Positions 14,617 through 25,906 of a DNA stretch of 26,738 nucleotides are shown piece by piece. The notes beneath the pieces are model-generated. The model searched no databases. It was not told the origin of the DNA and worked only from the letters and a program-made list of their open reading frames with translations. The DNA lies in contig JBEKXE010000052.1 of NCBI GenBank assembly GCA_049512335.1, forward strand, positions 1 to 26,738, written 5' to 3'. Every line of letters starts with the position of its first letter. Position 1 is the first letter of the stretch. A program made the translations under genes and the position numbers. The stretch comes from Lustribacter sp049512335. Lineage in GTDB: Bacteria; Vulcanimicrobiota; Vulcanimicrobiia; Vulcanimicrobiales; Vulcanimicrobiaceae.

Positions 14617-15783
14617 TTAGAGCCCACCGGGCTTGCTGACGCCGACGAGCGATTTCGTCTTCTTATCCCACCGCACCATCACGAGCCAGTCGATGCCGAT
14701 GCCGCGTTGCGGGATCGCTGCGAAATCGTACGACCCGTTCACGCCGGTCCAGCCCTTCAAACCCGCGATGTAATCGCGGATCGTCGCCGGTGAGGCGTCG
14801 AACCCGAACTTGCGCAACGCATCGATCAGTATCAACGCCGGATCCCACGCCAGCGACTGGCCTTGCTCCGGCCGGATGCCCGCGGCTTTGAACGCATCGT
14901 TGTAGACGGCCATGGCTTTCTTGAACGCTGCGTTGGGGAACGCGTTCGGAGCCGCCCACGGCGGCGCCACCATCAGCAGGTTGTCGGGCATGAACGAATC
15001 GTAGCCCTCGAGCTGCGTGTAGTTGAGATTGCCGGCGGAGGTCAGCAGCGGCATGTCCAGGCCACCCGCAACCGCTTCGCGCAAGAGCGTGCCGAACGGC
15101 GTCCCGACGGTCCACAGAATGGCCGCCTCCGCACCGGACGCTTTGATGCGCGCGATTTGCGCCCCGACGGTCAGGTCGTTGGTGTTGAAGTGCTCGCGGT
15201 CGACGATGCTGACGGTGCCCTGGTTTTCCGGCAGCGCGATTGCCGCGTCGATGCCTTTCTCGGCGTCCTGACCGGTCGCATCGGTCGAGGTCATCAGCGC
15301 GATCTTACGCAACCCTTTCGCGCGCAGATAGCGGATCGTCGCGACGATGTAGTCGGCGGTTGAGATGCTGGCCGAGAACATGTAGCTGCCCGGCGGCGGA
15401 TGGACGCCGGGCGAGAAGCAGTACACGACCGGCCCGTTCGCCACCACGGGCAGCATGGCACCGCACGCGGCAGTCTGCGAAGTCCCGAGCAGAAACGGGA
15501 CTTTCTGCGTGATGATCCCATTGAGCAACTGCACCGAGTTCTGCGAGAGCGTCTGATCGTCTTGAATAACGAAATGGATCGGCCGGCCGCGCACGCCGCC
15601 GGTCTTGTTGACTTGATCCTCGAGAACTTTGAGCGCGGAGGCTTCCTCGTTGCCGAGAAACGCCGACGGGCCGGTAATCGGCACGATGACGTAGATGTTA
15701 TACGGCTCCGCCGCGGCCGCGAAGTGCGGCAGCATCGCGAGTAGCGCCGCCGCGACGCAGCTTGCCATGCGAGTGATGTTCAT
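14617..15783 (-). CDS. Leu/Ile/Val-type ABC substrate-binding protein
   Basis: A 388-residue exported binding protein. ATG 15783 is preceded by GGGAGG at good spacing and starts a signal peptide (NITRMASCVAAALLAMLPHF, cleaved near AAAAEP). The mature part begins YNIYVIVPITGPSAFLGNEE and continues through VIQDDQTLSQNS, LLGTSQTAACGAM and LRKIALMTSTDATGQDAEKG, a LivJ/LivK-like fold. It is a paralog of the protein at 8056-9240. The downstream neighbours are two cupin genes, the first starting 1 nt after this stop. No LivHMGF partner is present, so it must use a transporter encoded elsewhere or act as a sensor subunit. The association with cupins suggests an organic-acid or aromatic ligand; this is inference. 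Confidence 0.88.
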   Translation of the reverse strand: MNITRMASCVAAALLAMLPHFAAAAEPYNIYVIVPITGPSAFLGNEEASALKVLEDQVNKTGGVRGRPIHFVIQDDQTLSQNSVQLLNGIITQKVPFLLGTSQTAACGAMLPVVANGPVVYCFSPGVHPPPGSYMFSASISTADYIVATIRYLRAKGLRKIALMTSTDATGQDAEKGIDAAIALPENQGTVSIVDREHFNTNDLTVGAQIARIKASGAEAAILWTVGTPFGTLLREAVAGGLDMPLLTSAGNLNYTQLEGYDSFMPDNLLMVAPPWAAPNAFPNAAFKKAMAVYNDAFKAAGIRPEQGQSLAWDPALILIDALRKFGFDASPATIRDYIAGLKGWTGVNGSYDFAAIPQRGIGIDWLVMVRWDKKTKSLVGVSKPGGL

Positions 15784-15840
15784 CCCGACCTCCCGCTCCG
15801 GGTATTGCATTCGCGGGATGCCGGCCCTCTTCGGACCGCG

Positions 15841-17175
15841 TTACAAGCCGGTCGGATACGCCTCCGGAACGTCGCCCTTTTCCCACGTCACCGTTCGTTC
15901 CAGCGGTTCGACCGCGCGCGTACGATCGATGTGGATCACGACGTCGAACTGCTTGGGGAGTTCGGAGTGGAAGTAGTGGCTTTGGCGTTCCGTTTCGGGG
16001 CGGTAGATGACGCCGATCGCGCGCTCGAGCAGCGGCCCGCGGCACGCGGCCCGGACGGCCGGATCGTCGAAGATCAAGCTGAAGAACGGGACGCCGGTTT
16101 GATGGAAGAGCCGTTCGTAGCTTCCCGCGAGACCGGGCCGGACGGTCTTGCGTTCGACCGGCTCGCCCCAATCGGACGCCGCGCTGACCGTGCCGCTGTA
16201 GGTCGTGAAGCCGATCAGCGCGCCTTCGGTTCCGTAATGGTGGCGCGCGAGCTCGCCGATGTTGAATTCGCCGCGCTGCGACATTTCGGTCGCTGCAGCG
16301 TTGCCCACGTGGGAGTTGTGCGCCCAGACGACGATTTTCTTGCTCTCGCGATGGCGCGCGAGATGCGTTCCGAGCTCTTCCAACGTCTCGAACATGTGAC
16401 GGTCGCGGAGATTCCATGACGAGACCCGGCGATCGAGCATCGTCCGGTAGTACTCCTCGGCGTCCTTCGCCACGCGGGCATTCTGCTCGGCGTAGAAGTA
16501 CTCGTCGGCGGCGACGACACCGTCGAGGTGGAGATACGTCTCGGAACGGCGCCGAAGTTCCAGCAGCGTTTGCACGACGTCCTCGCGGCACGACGGCGTC
16601 AGCCCCAGAGCGACCCCGTGGCCGTATTCGGTGGGGTCGGCGATCTCGTTGAAACAGCTGTAGTGAGCGCGAGCTCGTGCGGCCGCGGAAGGATCGACCC
16701 GGTCGAGGTAGCGGAGCACCTGCTCGATCGACGTTTGAAGACTGTAGAGATCGAGGCCGTAGAAGCCGACGCGTTTGCGGTGCGTATGCGACTCGTTGAA
16801 GTCGCGCAGCCAACCGACGAAGTCGAGCACGTCCGCGTTGCGCCACATCCAGGTCGGGAAGCGTTGAAAACCGGCCAGCGCATCGGCGGCATCGGTATCG
16901 TCACCGGTTCCGCTGACGTAGCGGTTTACGCGCAACGCATCGGGCCAGTCGGCCTCGACCGCGACGGCGGCGAAGCCTTTCTGCTCGATGAGGCGCCGGG
17001 TGATCTCGGCGCGTTCGCGATAGAACTCGTGTGTACCGTGCGAGGCCTCACCGATGAGAACGACGCGTGCGTTCCCGACCCGGTCGAGAATCGCCTTATA
17101 CGGATCCTCTACATGCGCCAGCGCTGCGGCGGCAGCGAGATCGTGCAGTGACCCATCGACGACGCTGGTACTCAC
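15841..17175 (-). CDS. erythromycin-esterase-like hydrolase
   Basis: A 444-residue protein of the erythromycin esterase/succinoglycan-related family. The active-site motif IGEASHGTHEFYRERAEITR carries E43, H46 and R55; E74 follows in VAVEADWPDA, and H286/H289 lie in VVWAHNSHVGN. This matches the Ere fold, where one His acts as general base. Most chromosomal members are not resistance enzymes, and their natural substrate is unknown. Start GTG 17175 overlaps the phosphoribosyltransferase stop by 4 bp (GTGA). Together with the two preceding genes it forms a tightly coupled hydrolase-phosphoribosyltransferase-esterase cassette. I do not infer macrolide resistance from sequence alone. There are 57 bp between this gene and the next (binding protein), so transcription may continue. 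Confidence 0.88.
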   Translation of the reverse strand: MSTSVVDGSLHDLAAAAALAHVEDPYKAILDRVGNARVVLIGEASHGTHEFYRERAEITRRLIEQKGFAAVAVEADWPDALRVNRYVSGTGDDTDAADALAGFQRFPTWMWRNADVLDFVGWLRDFNESHTHRKRVGFYGLDLYSLQTSIEQVLRYLDRVDPSAAARARAHYSCFNEIADPTEYGHGVALGLTPSCREDVVQTLLELRRRSETYLHLDGVVAADEYFYAEQNARVAKDAEEYYRTMLDRRVSSWNLRDRHMFETLEELGTHLARHRESKKIVVWAHNSHVGNAAATEMSQRGEFNIGELARHHYGTEGALIGFTTYSGTVSAASDWGEPVERKTVRPGLAGSYERLFHQTGVPFFSLIFDDPAVRAACRGPLLERAIGVIYRPETERQSHYFHSELPKQFDVVIHIDRTRAVEPLERTVTWEKGDVPEAYPTGL

Positions 17176-17834
17176 GATGCACGTCGCAGCGCGGCCCGGT
17201 TCAGCAGGGTGCGCACTTCGTCATCGCCGACTTGCGAAAAATCATCGTACCATGCGCCGACACCACCGAACGGCTCGGGCGTGCGGTAGCAGATCACGTC
17301 GTCGGCGTGCCGGCGGAGCAACGCGCAGCTATCGGCCGCGCCCACGGGAACGGCAACGATGATCTTCGCCGGGTTCTTCTGCCGCAACGCTTTCACCGCG
17401 ACGAGCATCGAAGCGCCGGTAGCGACCCCGTCGTCGACGAGGATGACGTTCTTTCCCTCGAGCTGCGGGTACGTGCGGTGGTCGCGATAAAGGCGCTCGC
17501 GACGCTCGAGTTCTTGCCGTTCCAGTTCCGTGATGTGGACGACCTCGTCGTGCGAGATGCCCAACCCGGCGACCACGCCCTCATCCAGGACGGAGATGCC
17601 GCCGCTCGCAAGCGCACCCATCGCGAACTCCTCGTGTCCCGGGACCCCGAGCTTGCGCACGGTGAACACGTCGAGCGGCACACCGAGCGCGACGGCGATC
17701 TCATATGCGACGGGAACCCCGCCGCGCGGTAACGCCAGCACGACGACGTCGCCGCGGCCGGCGTACCCGGGCAAGAGCGAAGCGAGGAGGCGCCCGGCTT
17801 CGCGACGGTCCCGAAACGTCCGGAACACGATCAC
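17172..17834 (-). CDS. phosphoribosyltransferase-family protein (COG1926-like)
   Basis: A 220-residue protein. The type I phosphoribosyltransferase PRPP-binding loop is clear: NVILVDDGVATGAS (129-142), two acidic residues followed by a T/S-G turn. An earlier strand/loop VVVLALPRGGVPVAYEIA (31-48) is characteristic of the predicted phosphoribosyltransferases grouped as COG1926. Residues 100-127 form a charged helix (ELERQELERRERLYRDH). The nucleobase or other acceptor is unknown. The frame is open far upstream over the hydrolase gene, but GTG 17834 is the right start: it overlaps the hydrolase stop as GTGA and starts just before the fold. A 4-bp overlap with the next gene gives a fully coupled three-gene set. 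Confidence 0.85.
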   Translation of the reverse strand: MIVFRTFRDRREAGRLLASLLPGYAGRGDVVVLALPRGGVPVAYEIAVALGVPLDVFTVRKLGVPGHEEFAMGALASGGISVLDEGVVAGLGISHDEVVHITELERQELERRERLYRDHRTYPQLEGKNVILVDDGVATGASMLVAVKALRQKNPAKIIVAVPVGAADSCALLRRHADDVICYRTPEPFGGVGAWYDDFSQVGDDEVRTLLNRAALRRAS

Positions 17835-18520
17835 ATGCTCCGCGCGAGTGATGTTCTTCGCGCCTCGCTGGCATCGAATTGGCGCACGAACCAATCGCGA
17901 GCCAGGCGAGCTACGGTATCGAGCGCGCCGGGCTCCTCGAAGAGATGCGTGGCTCCGGGAACGATCACGAGGTCGTTTTCGGCCCGGAGCGACAGCATGG
18001 CGCGACGGTTGAGCGTAATGACTTGGGGATCGGCGCCACCCACGATGAGCAGCGTCGGCGCGCGGACCGCACCCAACTGCTCGCCGGCGAGGTCCGGGCG
18101 CCCTCCACGCGAGACGATCGCGGTGACCTCGGTCGGCAACGCAGCAGCCGCAACGAGCGCGGCGGCCGCGCCCGTGCTGGCTCCGAAGTAGCCCAGCGGC
18201 AGCGACTCGAGGCCGGCTTGCCGGCGTACCCAGCCCGTCGCCGTCACCAACCGGTTGGCCAGCAAAGCGATGTCGAAGCGATACTCGGCGGTCTGCCGAT
18301 CGAGTAGCTCTTCCTTGACGGTCAGCAGATCGAACAAGAACGTGCCGAGCCCCGCCTCTTGCAAGACCTCGGCGACGAACTGATTGCGCGGGCTCAGGCG
18401 GCTGCTGCCGCTCCCGTGCGCGAAGAGGATGAGCCCCCGCGGGCGTGGCGGCAGATACTGAGACGCCGCGATGAATTCTCCGTCGCCGACGGGGATGTGA
18501 ATCGAGGAAGATTCGGGCAT
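17831..18520 (-). CDS. alpha/beta hydrolase (dienelactone-hydrolase-like)
   Basis: A 229-residue single-domain alpha/beta hydrolase. The catalytic triad is visible: nucleophile S115 in GYFGASTGAA, acid D164 in IVGGADPQV, base H192 in GATHLFEEPG. The oxyanion region is LILFAHGSGSSR (30-41). ATG 18520 is chosen over the upstream ATG at 18592 because AGGTG lies just before it and the conserved fold begins about ten residues in. There is no signal peptide, so it acts in the cytoplasm. It is the first gene of a coupled set with the phosphoribosyltransferase and the erythromycin-esterase-like gene, a grouping I recall from other bacteria. The substrate is unknown. The rpoC terminator lies just upstream. 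Confidence 0.85.
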   Translation of the reverse strand: MPESSSIHIPVGDGEFIAASQYLPPRPRGLILFAHGSGSSRLSPRNQFVAEVLQEAGLGTFLFDLLTVKEELLDRQTAEYRFDIALLANRLVTATGWVRRQAGLESLPLGYFGASTGAAAALVAAAALPTEVTAIVSRGGRPDLAGEQLGAVRAPTLLIVGGADPQVITLNRRAMLSLRAENDLVIVPGATHLFEEPGALDTVARLARDWFVRQFDASEARRTSLARSM

Positions 18521-18626
18521 ATTCACCTGCCTGTGCGTGACCGGAGGTTCGCAGCCCAGCATAGTTCGCGCGTTCGAATTGCGCATGAACATCTGCCGCG
18601 GGAGCGTTCACCGAATCTTCACGAAC

Positions 18627-18656
18627 GAAAAGAGCCCCGATTTCTCGGGGCTCTTG
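18627..18656 (-). terminator. Rho-independent terminator after rpoC
   Basis: A perfect 10-bp stem, AGAGCCCCGA / TCGGGGCTCT with a 4-nt loop (18631-18654), lies 26 bp past the rpoC stop. On the minus strand it is followed by a short T-run (TTTTCG including the base of the stem). It separates rpoC from the hydrolase operon on the same strand. Confidence 0.85.
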
Positions 18657-18682
18657 CTTTGCTTTGCGGCTGAACGCCGCGC

Positions 18683-22495
<3,813 letters not shown>

Positions 22496-22650
22496 GTATC
22501 GTCCTTTACAGCGCGTCGGCGATCAGAGGCGGCCGAGGTGACGTCGTGGATGGCGCGGGGGCGCGGGTGCCGGGAAAAGGCACAGCGGACCAGAGAAGCG
22601 CCGTCGACGTTCCTTGGGCCCGCGTTATCGACCGAGGGGCATAGGCAGGT
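22496..22650 (-). other. probable rpoC 5' leader
   Basis: About 150 nt between the predicted rpoC promoter and the GTG start. No coding frame, no rpoB remnant and no recognisable riboswitch. The GC-rich runs could form hairpins, but I see no attenuator followed by a T-run. The leader ends with the Shine-Dalgarno AAAGGA. Confidence 0.5.
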
Positions 22651-22679
22651 ATTGTACCGCCTATGGCAAGTTAGGTCAA
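22651..22679 (-). promoter_or_regulatory. sigma-70-type promoter for rpoC
   Basis: On the minus strand TTGACC (22679-22674) and TACAAT (22656-22651) are separated by exactly 17 bp. Each differs from consensus by one base. The site lies between the bicupin stop and rpoC and points toward rpoC, which predicts a transcript starting near 22644. Confidence 0.75.
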
Positions 22680-22712
22680 GGCAGCGGCCACGCTCCGGCG
22701 GGGCCTCGGCGG

Positions 22713-23657
22713 CTAGGTCGCTTCTCTCAGGAAGCCGAGGGCGTCCATGACCGGCTCGTCGGTGACCCGGAAGAGGACGGCGTCGGTCTCGAAGCGGTGC
22801 GTGTGCGGCCGCCAGACCGGGGCCACGAAAACGTCGCCGGGCTCCCAGTTGACCGTCGTGCCGTCGATCGCCGTGGTGCCGCGGCCCGAGACGACCGCAT
22901 AGACGTTGTTGGCGGTCGTTTGGTAGGGCGCCGTCCAGGTGCCGGCCGCATGGGCGTGCATGTGCAGGCGGATCGTCTTGAGCGACGGGGTGTCCAGGGT
23001 GACCTGGCGGCCGAAACGGCCGGCGGGATCGGATTGCGCGCGCCCCAGTTGGCCCTCGATCCAGGTCGACGTAAAGCGCAGCGGCGAGGAATCCGATGCC
23101 GGAGCATCGTGCTCGAAGCCTTGGGGGTGCTCTTCGAAGAACATCGGCTCGAGGGCGTGGACGAGCGGCACGTCGAGGAAGTCGATCCAGTAGCCGGGGA
23201 GCTGGCCCGTGTTGCCGTGGCCGTGCCACATCCAGGCGGGCGTGAGGACGACATCGCCCGGCAACATGGCGATCCGTTCGCCGTTGACCGTCGTGTAGGC
23301 GCCGGCGTCGCTCTCGACGATCAGCCGCAAGGCGTTCGGCGTGTGCCGGTGCGAGCGCGCGTGCTCGCCCGGCAGCAGCATCTGGTAGGCGGCAACCAAC
23401 GTGGCGCTCGTATTGTAGGAATTCGACGCGGCCGGGTTGGCCATGATCAGGTTCCGGCGCTCGGCCAGTTTCGTATCGATCAAGCGGCCGGCACGTTCCA
23501 AGGCGGCACGGCCGTCGCGATACCGCCAGTGCGAAGGCGCATACGTCTTATACGGCGCCGGGTAGAGCGACGGCGTCGGCTTGTTCCAGCCGGCCGTGAA
23601 CTTCTGGGGCACCAGCGACGCGTAGAGTTCCTCGAGCGAATCGGCCTTGATTGCCAT
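22713..23657 (-). CDS. gentisate 1,2-dioxygenase-like bicupin
   Basis: A 314-residue bicupin. The N-terminal cupin holds the metal site: H103 and H105 in GEHARSHRHTPNALR and H145 in MWHGHGN, the pattern of gentisate 1,2-dioxygenases and related ring-cleaving enzymes, with Arg residues in the same motif. The C-terminal cupin (about 225-300) has HMHAHAAG and RPHTHRF. Gentisate dioxygenase opens the ring of 2,5-dihydroxybenzoate using Fe(II) and O2; close relatives use salicylate or 1-hydroxy-2-naphthoate, so the exact substrate is open. It is a little shorter than typical members (around 345 or more). ATG 23657 is chosen at the start of the conserved protein; the longer frame runs antisense through the squalene synthase gene and is not coding. 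The upstream neighbour is divergent. rpoC follows on the same strand. Confidence 0.85.
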   Translation of the reverse strand: MAIKADSLEELYASLVPQKFTAGWNKPTPSLYPAPYKTYAPSHWRYRDGRAALERAGRLIDTKLAERRNLIMANPAASNSYNTSATLVAAYQMLLPGEHARSHRHTPNALRLIVESDAGAYTTVNGERIAMLPGDVVLTPAWMWHGHGNTGQLPGYWIDFLDVPLVHALEPMFFEEHPQGFEHDAPASDSSPLRFTSTWIEGQLGRAQSDPAGRFGRQVTLDTPSLKTIRLHMHAHAAGTWTAPYQTTANNVYAVVSGRGTTAIDGTTVNWEPGDVFVAPVWRPHTHRFETDAVLFRVTDEPVMDALGFLREAT

Positions 23658-23861
23658 GCAGCCACGTTGTCCGGGAGGCTGTCCTTCCTCCTGCCGGCCC
23701 GACCGGTACCCTGCCGTACATGAGAACCGAGGAAATTTTCGCGGCCGCCGAAACCGAATTGGGACCGGGGTCCTTGGTAGTGGCAATAGCGGGCGCCGCG
23801 CGCACTGCGCGAGCCTTGGCAGCGAGCTAAAAACTCGCACGGGAGAGATTTTCACCGAGTA
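23658..23861. other. divergent intergenic region, bicupin / hopanoid operon
   Basis: 204 bp between divergent starts. It contains the palindrome GGACCGGGGTCC (GGAC/GTCC arms) around 23763 and a small hairpin GCGAG-N7-CTCGC at 23822-23838 just before the squalene synthase Shine-Dalgarno (GGGAGAG, 23841-23847). No promoter pair is convincing and no small gene is evident. Confidence 0.35.
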
Positions 23862-24905
23862 ATGCTGCTTGAGAATGCTTCCGCCATCGACATCGACCGC
23901 CACACACGGTCCTTGCTGCCCCGGGTGTCGCGGACGTTTGCGCTCGGAATAAAGATGCTGCCCTCGCGCCTCGAAATGCCGGTACGCCTGGGCTATTTGC
24001 TGTGCCGCATCGCCGATACCGTCGAGGACGATCTCGCGCTTTCGCCCGAACGCAAGGCCGAGCTGCTCGACGAGTTTCTGACCTGCTTCGACGATCCGCA
24101 GCGCGCGGATGGTTTCGGCGACGCGATCGAAGAGCTGACCTCGAGCGACGATTACATCGACCTCGTCGCGGCGAACGGCGAAGTCTTCACGCTCTACCGC
24201 AAGCTCGACGCGCGCACGCAGGCGATCCTGCGGCGCTGGATCGAGGAGATGGTGCGCGGGATGCGGGGCTTCGTGGTCGGTCACCCGACCGGCATCCGCG
24301 TGCGCGACGTGCCCGAATTCCACCAGTATTGCTATTACGTCGCCGGCACGGTCGGGCATCTGCTGACCGAGCTCTGGCACCACCACTCGAGCGCCGTCGA
24401 CGATCGCGTCTACGCGCGGCTGCTCCAGGACTGCGAGCCGTTCGGGGAAGCGCTGCAGTCGGTGAACATCCTCAAAGACATCGCCTGGGACGCCGAGCGC
24501 GAGAACTCGATCTACGTGCCGGCGGATCTGCTCGCGGCGCAGGGCAGTTCGCACGACCTGCTGCTCCACGAGGAGCGCCGCTCGGCCAACCTGCGCGCGC
24601 TCGAGCCCCTCTACCGCATCGCGCGGGACGACATCGAGCGCTCCTTACGCTACATCGAGAACCTGCCGCTGATGGCCGTGCGCATCCGGCTCTTCTGCGT
24701 GCTGCCGGTGCTCTTCGCGATCGCGACGATGCGCGAGATCGAGAAATCCGACGCGATGCTCGTTTCGGGCGGTAACGTGAAGATCTCGCGCAACGAGGTC
24801 AAGGCGCTGATCTTCGCCGCCTCGACGTCGACGTTGACGAATTATTCGTTGCGCTGGCTGGTCGACCGCGTCCGCGAGCGGCCCTTCGACTTCAGCCGGA
24901 GGTAG
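23862..24905 (+). CDS. squalene synthase (farnesyl-diphosphate farnesyltransferase type)
   Basis: A 347-residue phytoene/squalene synthase family protein. The two Asp-rich Mg-diphosphate motifs are DTVED (52-56) in GYLLCRIADTVEDD and DIAWD in QSVNILKDIAWDAE. SRTFALGIKMLP (23-34) is the substrate-pocket start. The length and these motifs fit a one-enzyme squalene synthase that joins two farnesyl diphosphates; the shorter HpnC and HpnD, which work with HpnE, fit less well. Its place immediately before hpnA and hpnH shows that it supplies squalene for hopanoids. ATG 23862 is used with a GGGAG sequence about 16 nt upstream, a rather long spacing, so the exact start is slightly uncertain. The stop is 2 nt before the inferred hpnA start. 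Confidence 0.85.
   Translation: MLLENASAIDIDRHTRSLLPRVSRTFALGIKMLPSRLEMPVRLGYLLCRIADTVEDDLALSPERKAELLDEFLTCFDDPQRADGFGDAIEELTSSDDYIDLVAANGEVFTLYRKLDARTQAILRRWIEEMVRGMRGFVVGHPTGIRVRDVPEFHQYCYYVAGTVGHLLTELWHHHSSAVDDRVYARLLQDCEPFGEALQSVNILKDIAWDAERENSIYVPADLLAAQGSSHDLLLHEERRSANLRALEPLYRIARDDIERSLRYIENLPLMAVRIRLFCVLPVLFAIATMREIEKSDAMLVSGGNVKISRNEVKALIFAASTSTLTNYSLRWLVDRVRERPFDFSRR
24898..24902 (+). promoter_or_regulatory. Shine-Dalgarno that fixes a CTG start for hpnA
   Basis: GGAGG inside the last codons of the squalene synthase gene is followed after 5 nt by CTG 24908. No ATG, GTG or TTG lies at a usable distance. The next start codon in frame is GTG 24944, which would remove the first strand and half of the dinucleotide-binding motif. 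Confidence 0.7.
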
Positions 24906-24907
24906 CG

Positions 24908-25906
24908 CTGCCGACCGCCTTCATCACCGGCGCGTCCGGCTTTGTGGGTGCCAATCTCGTTCGGACGCTCCTCGCACGGAACTGGTCGGTGCGGGCGCTC
25001 GTCCGCGGCGTCTCGCCATCGCTCGACGGGCTCGACATCGAACGCGTACCGGGCGATCTGTTCGCGCCTTCACTGAGCTGGGCGATGCAGGGCTGCGACG
25101 CGGTGTTTCACGTCGCGGCGTTCTACAGCTTGTGGCGCCGCGATCGCGCCGAGGTCATGCGCGTCAACGTCGAAGGCACGCGGCTCGTACTCAACGCCGC
25201 GCGGCGCGCCGGCGTGCCGCGCGTCGTGCACACGAGTTCGGTCGCAGCCATCGGCGTGCGCGCCGGCGGCGAACCGGCAACCGAAGCGTATCAGAGTGCG
25301 CCGGCCGATCTCGTCGGCGCCTACAAACGCTCGAAGTACGAGGCCGAACGCACGGTGGCGCACGCGGTGGCCGGCGGCCAGGACGTCGTGATCGTGAACC
25401 CGACGACGCCGATCGGTCCGTGGGACGCGAAGCCGACGCCGACCGGCGAGATCGTCGTGCGCTTCTGCACCGGGCGCATGCCGGCGTACATGGACACCGG
25501 GCTCAACATCGTCGACGTCCGCGACGTCGCGGCCGGCCACATCGCGGCTTACGAGCGCGGTCGCACCGGCGAGCGTTACATCCTCGGCAACGAGAACATG
25601 ACGCTGCGCGCCCTGTTGGAGCGTTTGGCAGCGATCACCGGCCGTCCGGCGCCGACGGTGCGCCTGCCGCCGCTGGTCGGACTGGCCTACGCGGCGGTCG
25701 GCGAATTCGCTCTCGGACCGCTGGGCTTCCGGCCGGACGTGCCGCTCGACGGCGTTCGGATGGCCAAGCAGCGAATGTACTATGACGCAGCGAAGGCTAC
25801 GGCAATCTTGGGGTTTACGCCGGCGCCCGTAACCCGCGCGTTGTCCGACGCGGTTACGTGGTTCCAAGAGCACGGCTACCTCGACGCACATTTTCGGGAG
25901 ACATAA
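24908..25906 (+). CDS. hpnA: hopanoid-associated sugar epimerase HpnA
   Basis: A 332-residue extended short-chain dehydrogenase with a Rossmann fold. The N-terminal glycine motif is TGASGFVGANL (7-17), the catalytic S111 lies in VVHTSSVAAIG, and the YxxxK pair is Y139/K143 in YKRSKYEAE. HpnA proteins are NAD(P)-dependent nucleotide-sugar epimerase/dehydratase relatives encoded with hopanoid genes and presumably act on the polar side chain; the reaction is not firmly known. The start is placed at CTG 24908 because of the Shine-Dalgarno at 24898-24902 and because GTG 24944 would truncate the cofactor motif. The identification as HpnA rests on sequence type plus operon position between squalene synthase and hpnH. 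Confidence 0.85.
   Translation: MPTAFITGASGFVGANLVRTLLARNWSVRALVRGVSPSLDGLDIERVPGDLFAPSLSWAMQGCDAVFHVAAFYSLWRRDRAEVMRVNVEGTRLVLNAARRAGVPRVVHTSSVAAIGVRAGGEPATEAYQSAPADLVGAYKRSKYEAERTVAHAVAGGQDVVIVNPTTPIGPWDAKPTPTGEIVVRFCTGRMPAYMDTGLNIVDVRDVAAGHIAAYERGRTGERYILGNENMTLRALLERLAAITGRPAPTVRLPPLVGLAYAAVGEFALGPLGFRPDVPLDGVRMAKQRMYYDAAKATAILGFTPAPVTRALSDAVTWFQEHGYLDAHFRET

Noticed and set aside
15841..17175. Macrolide resistance gene
   Set aside because: The family motif is clear, but most chromosomal members have no known macrolide activity and the context is metabolic, so a resistance call is not supported.
17835..18611. N-terminal extension of the phosphoribosyltransferase frame
   Set aside because: It overlaps the alpha/beta hydrolase gene in another frame, and the GTGA junction gives a natural start.
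22496..22712. A degraded rpoB 3' end upstream of rpoC
   Set aside because: No frame in this gap encodes anything resembling the conserved C-terminus of beta.
23658..24569. N-terminal extension of the bicupin frame
   Set aside because: It runs antisense through the squalene synthase gene and has no recognisable domain; the conserved protein starts at 23657.
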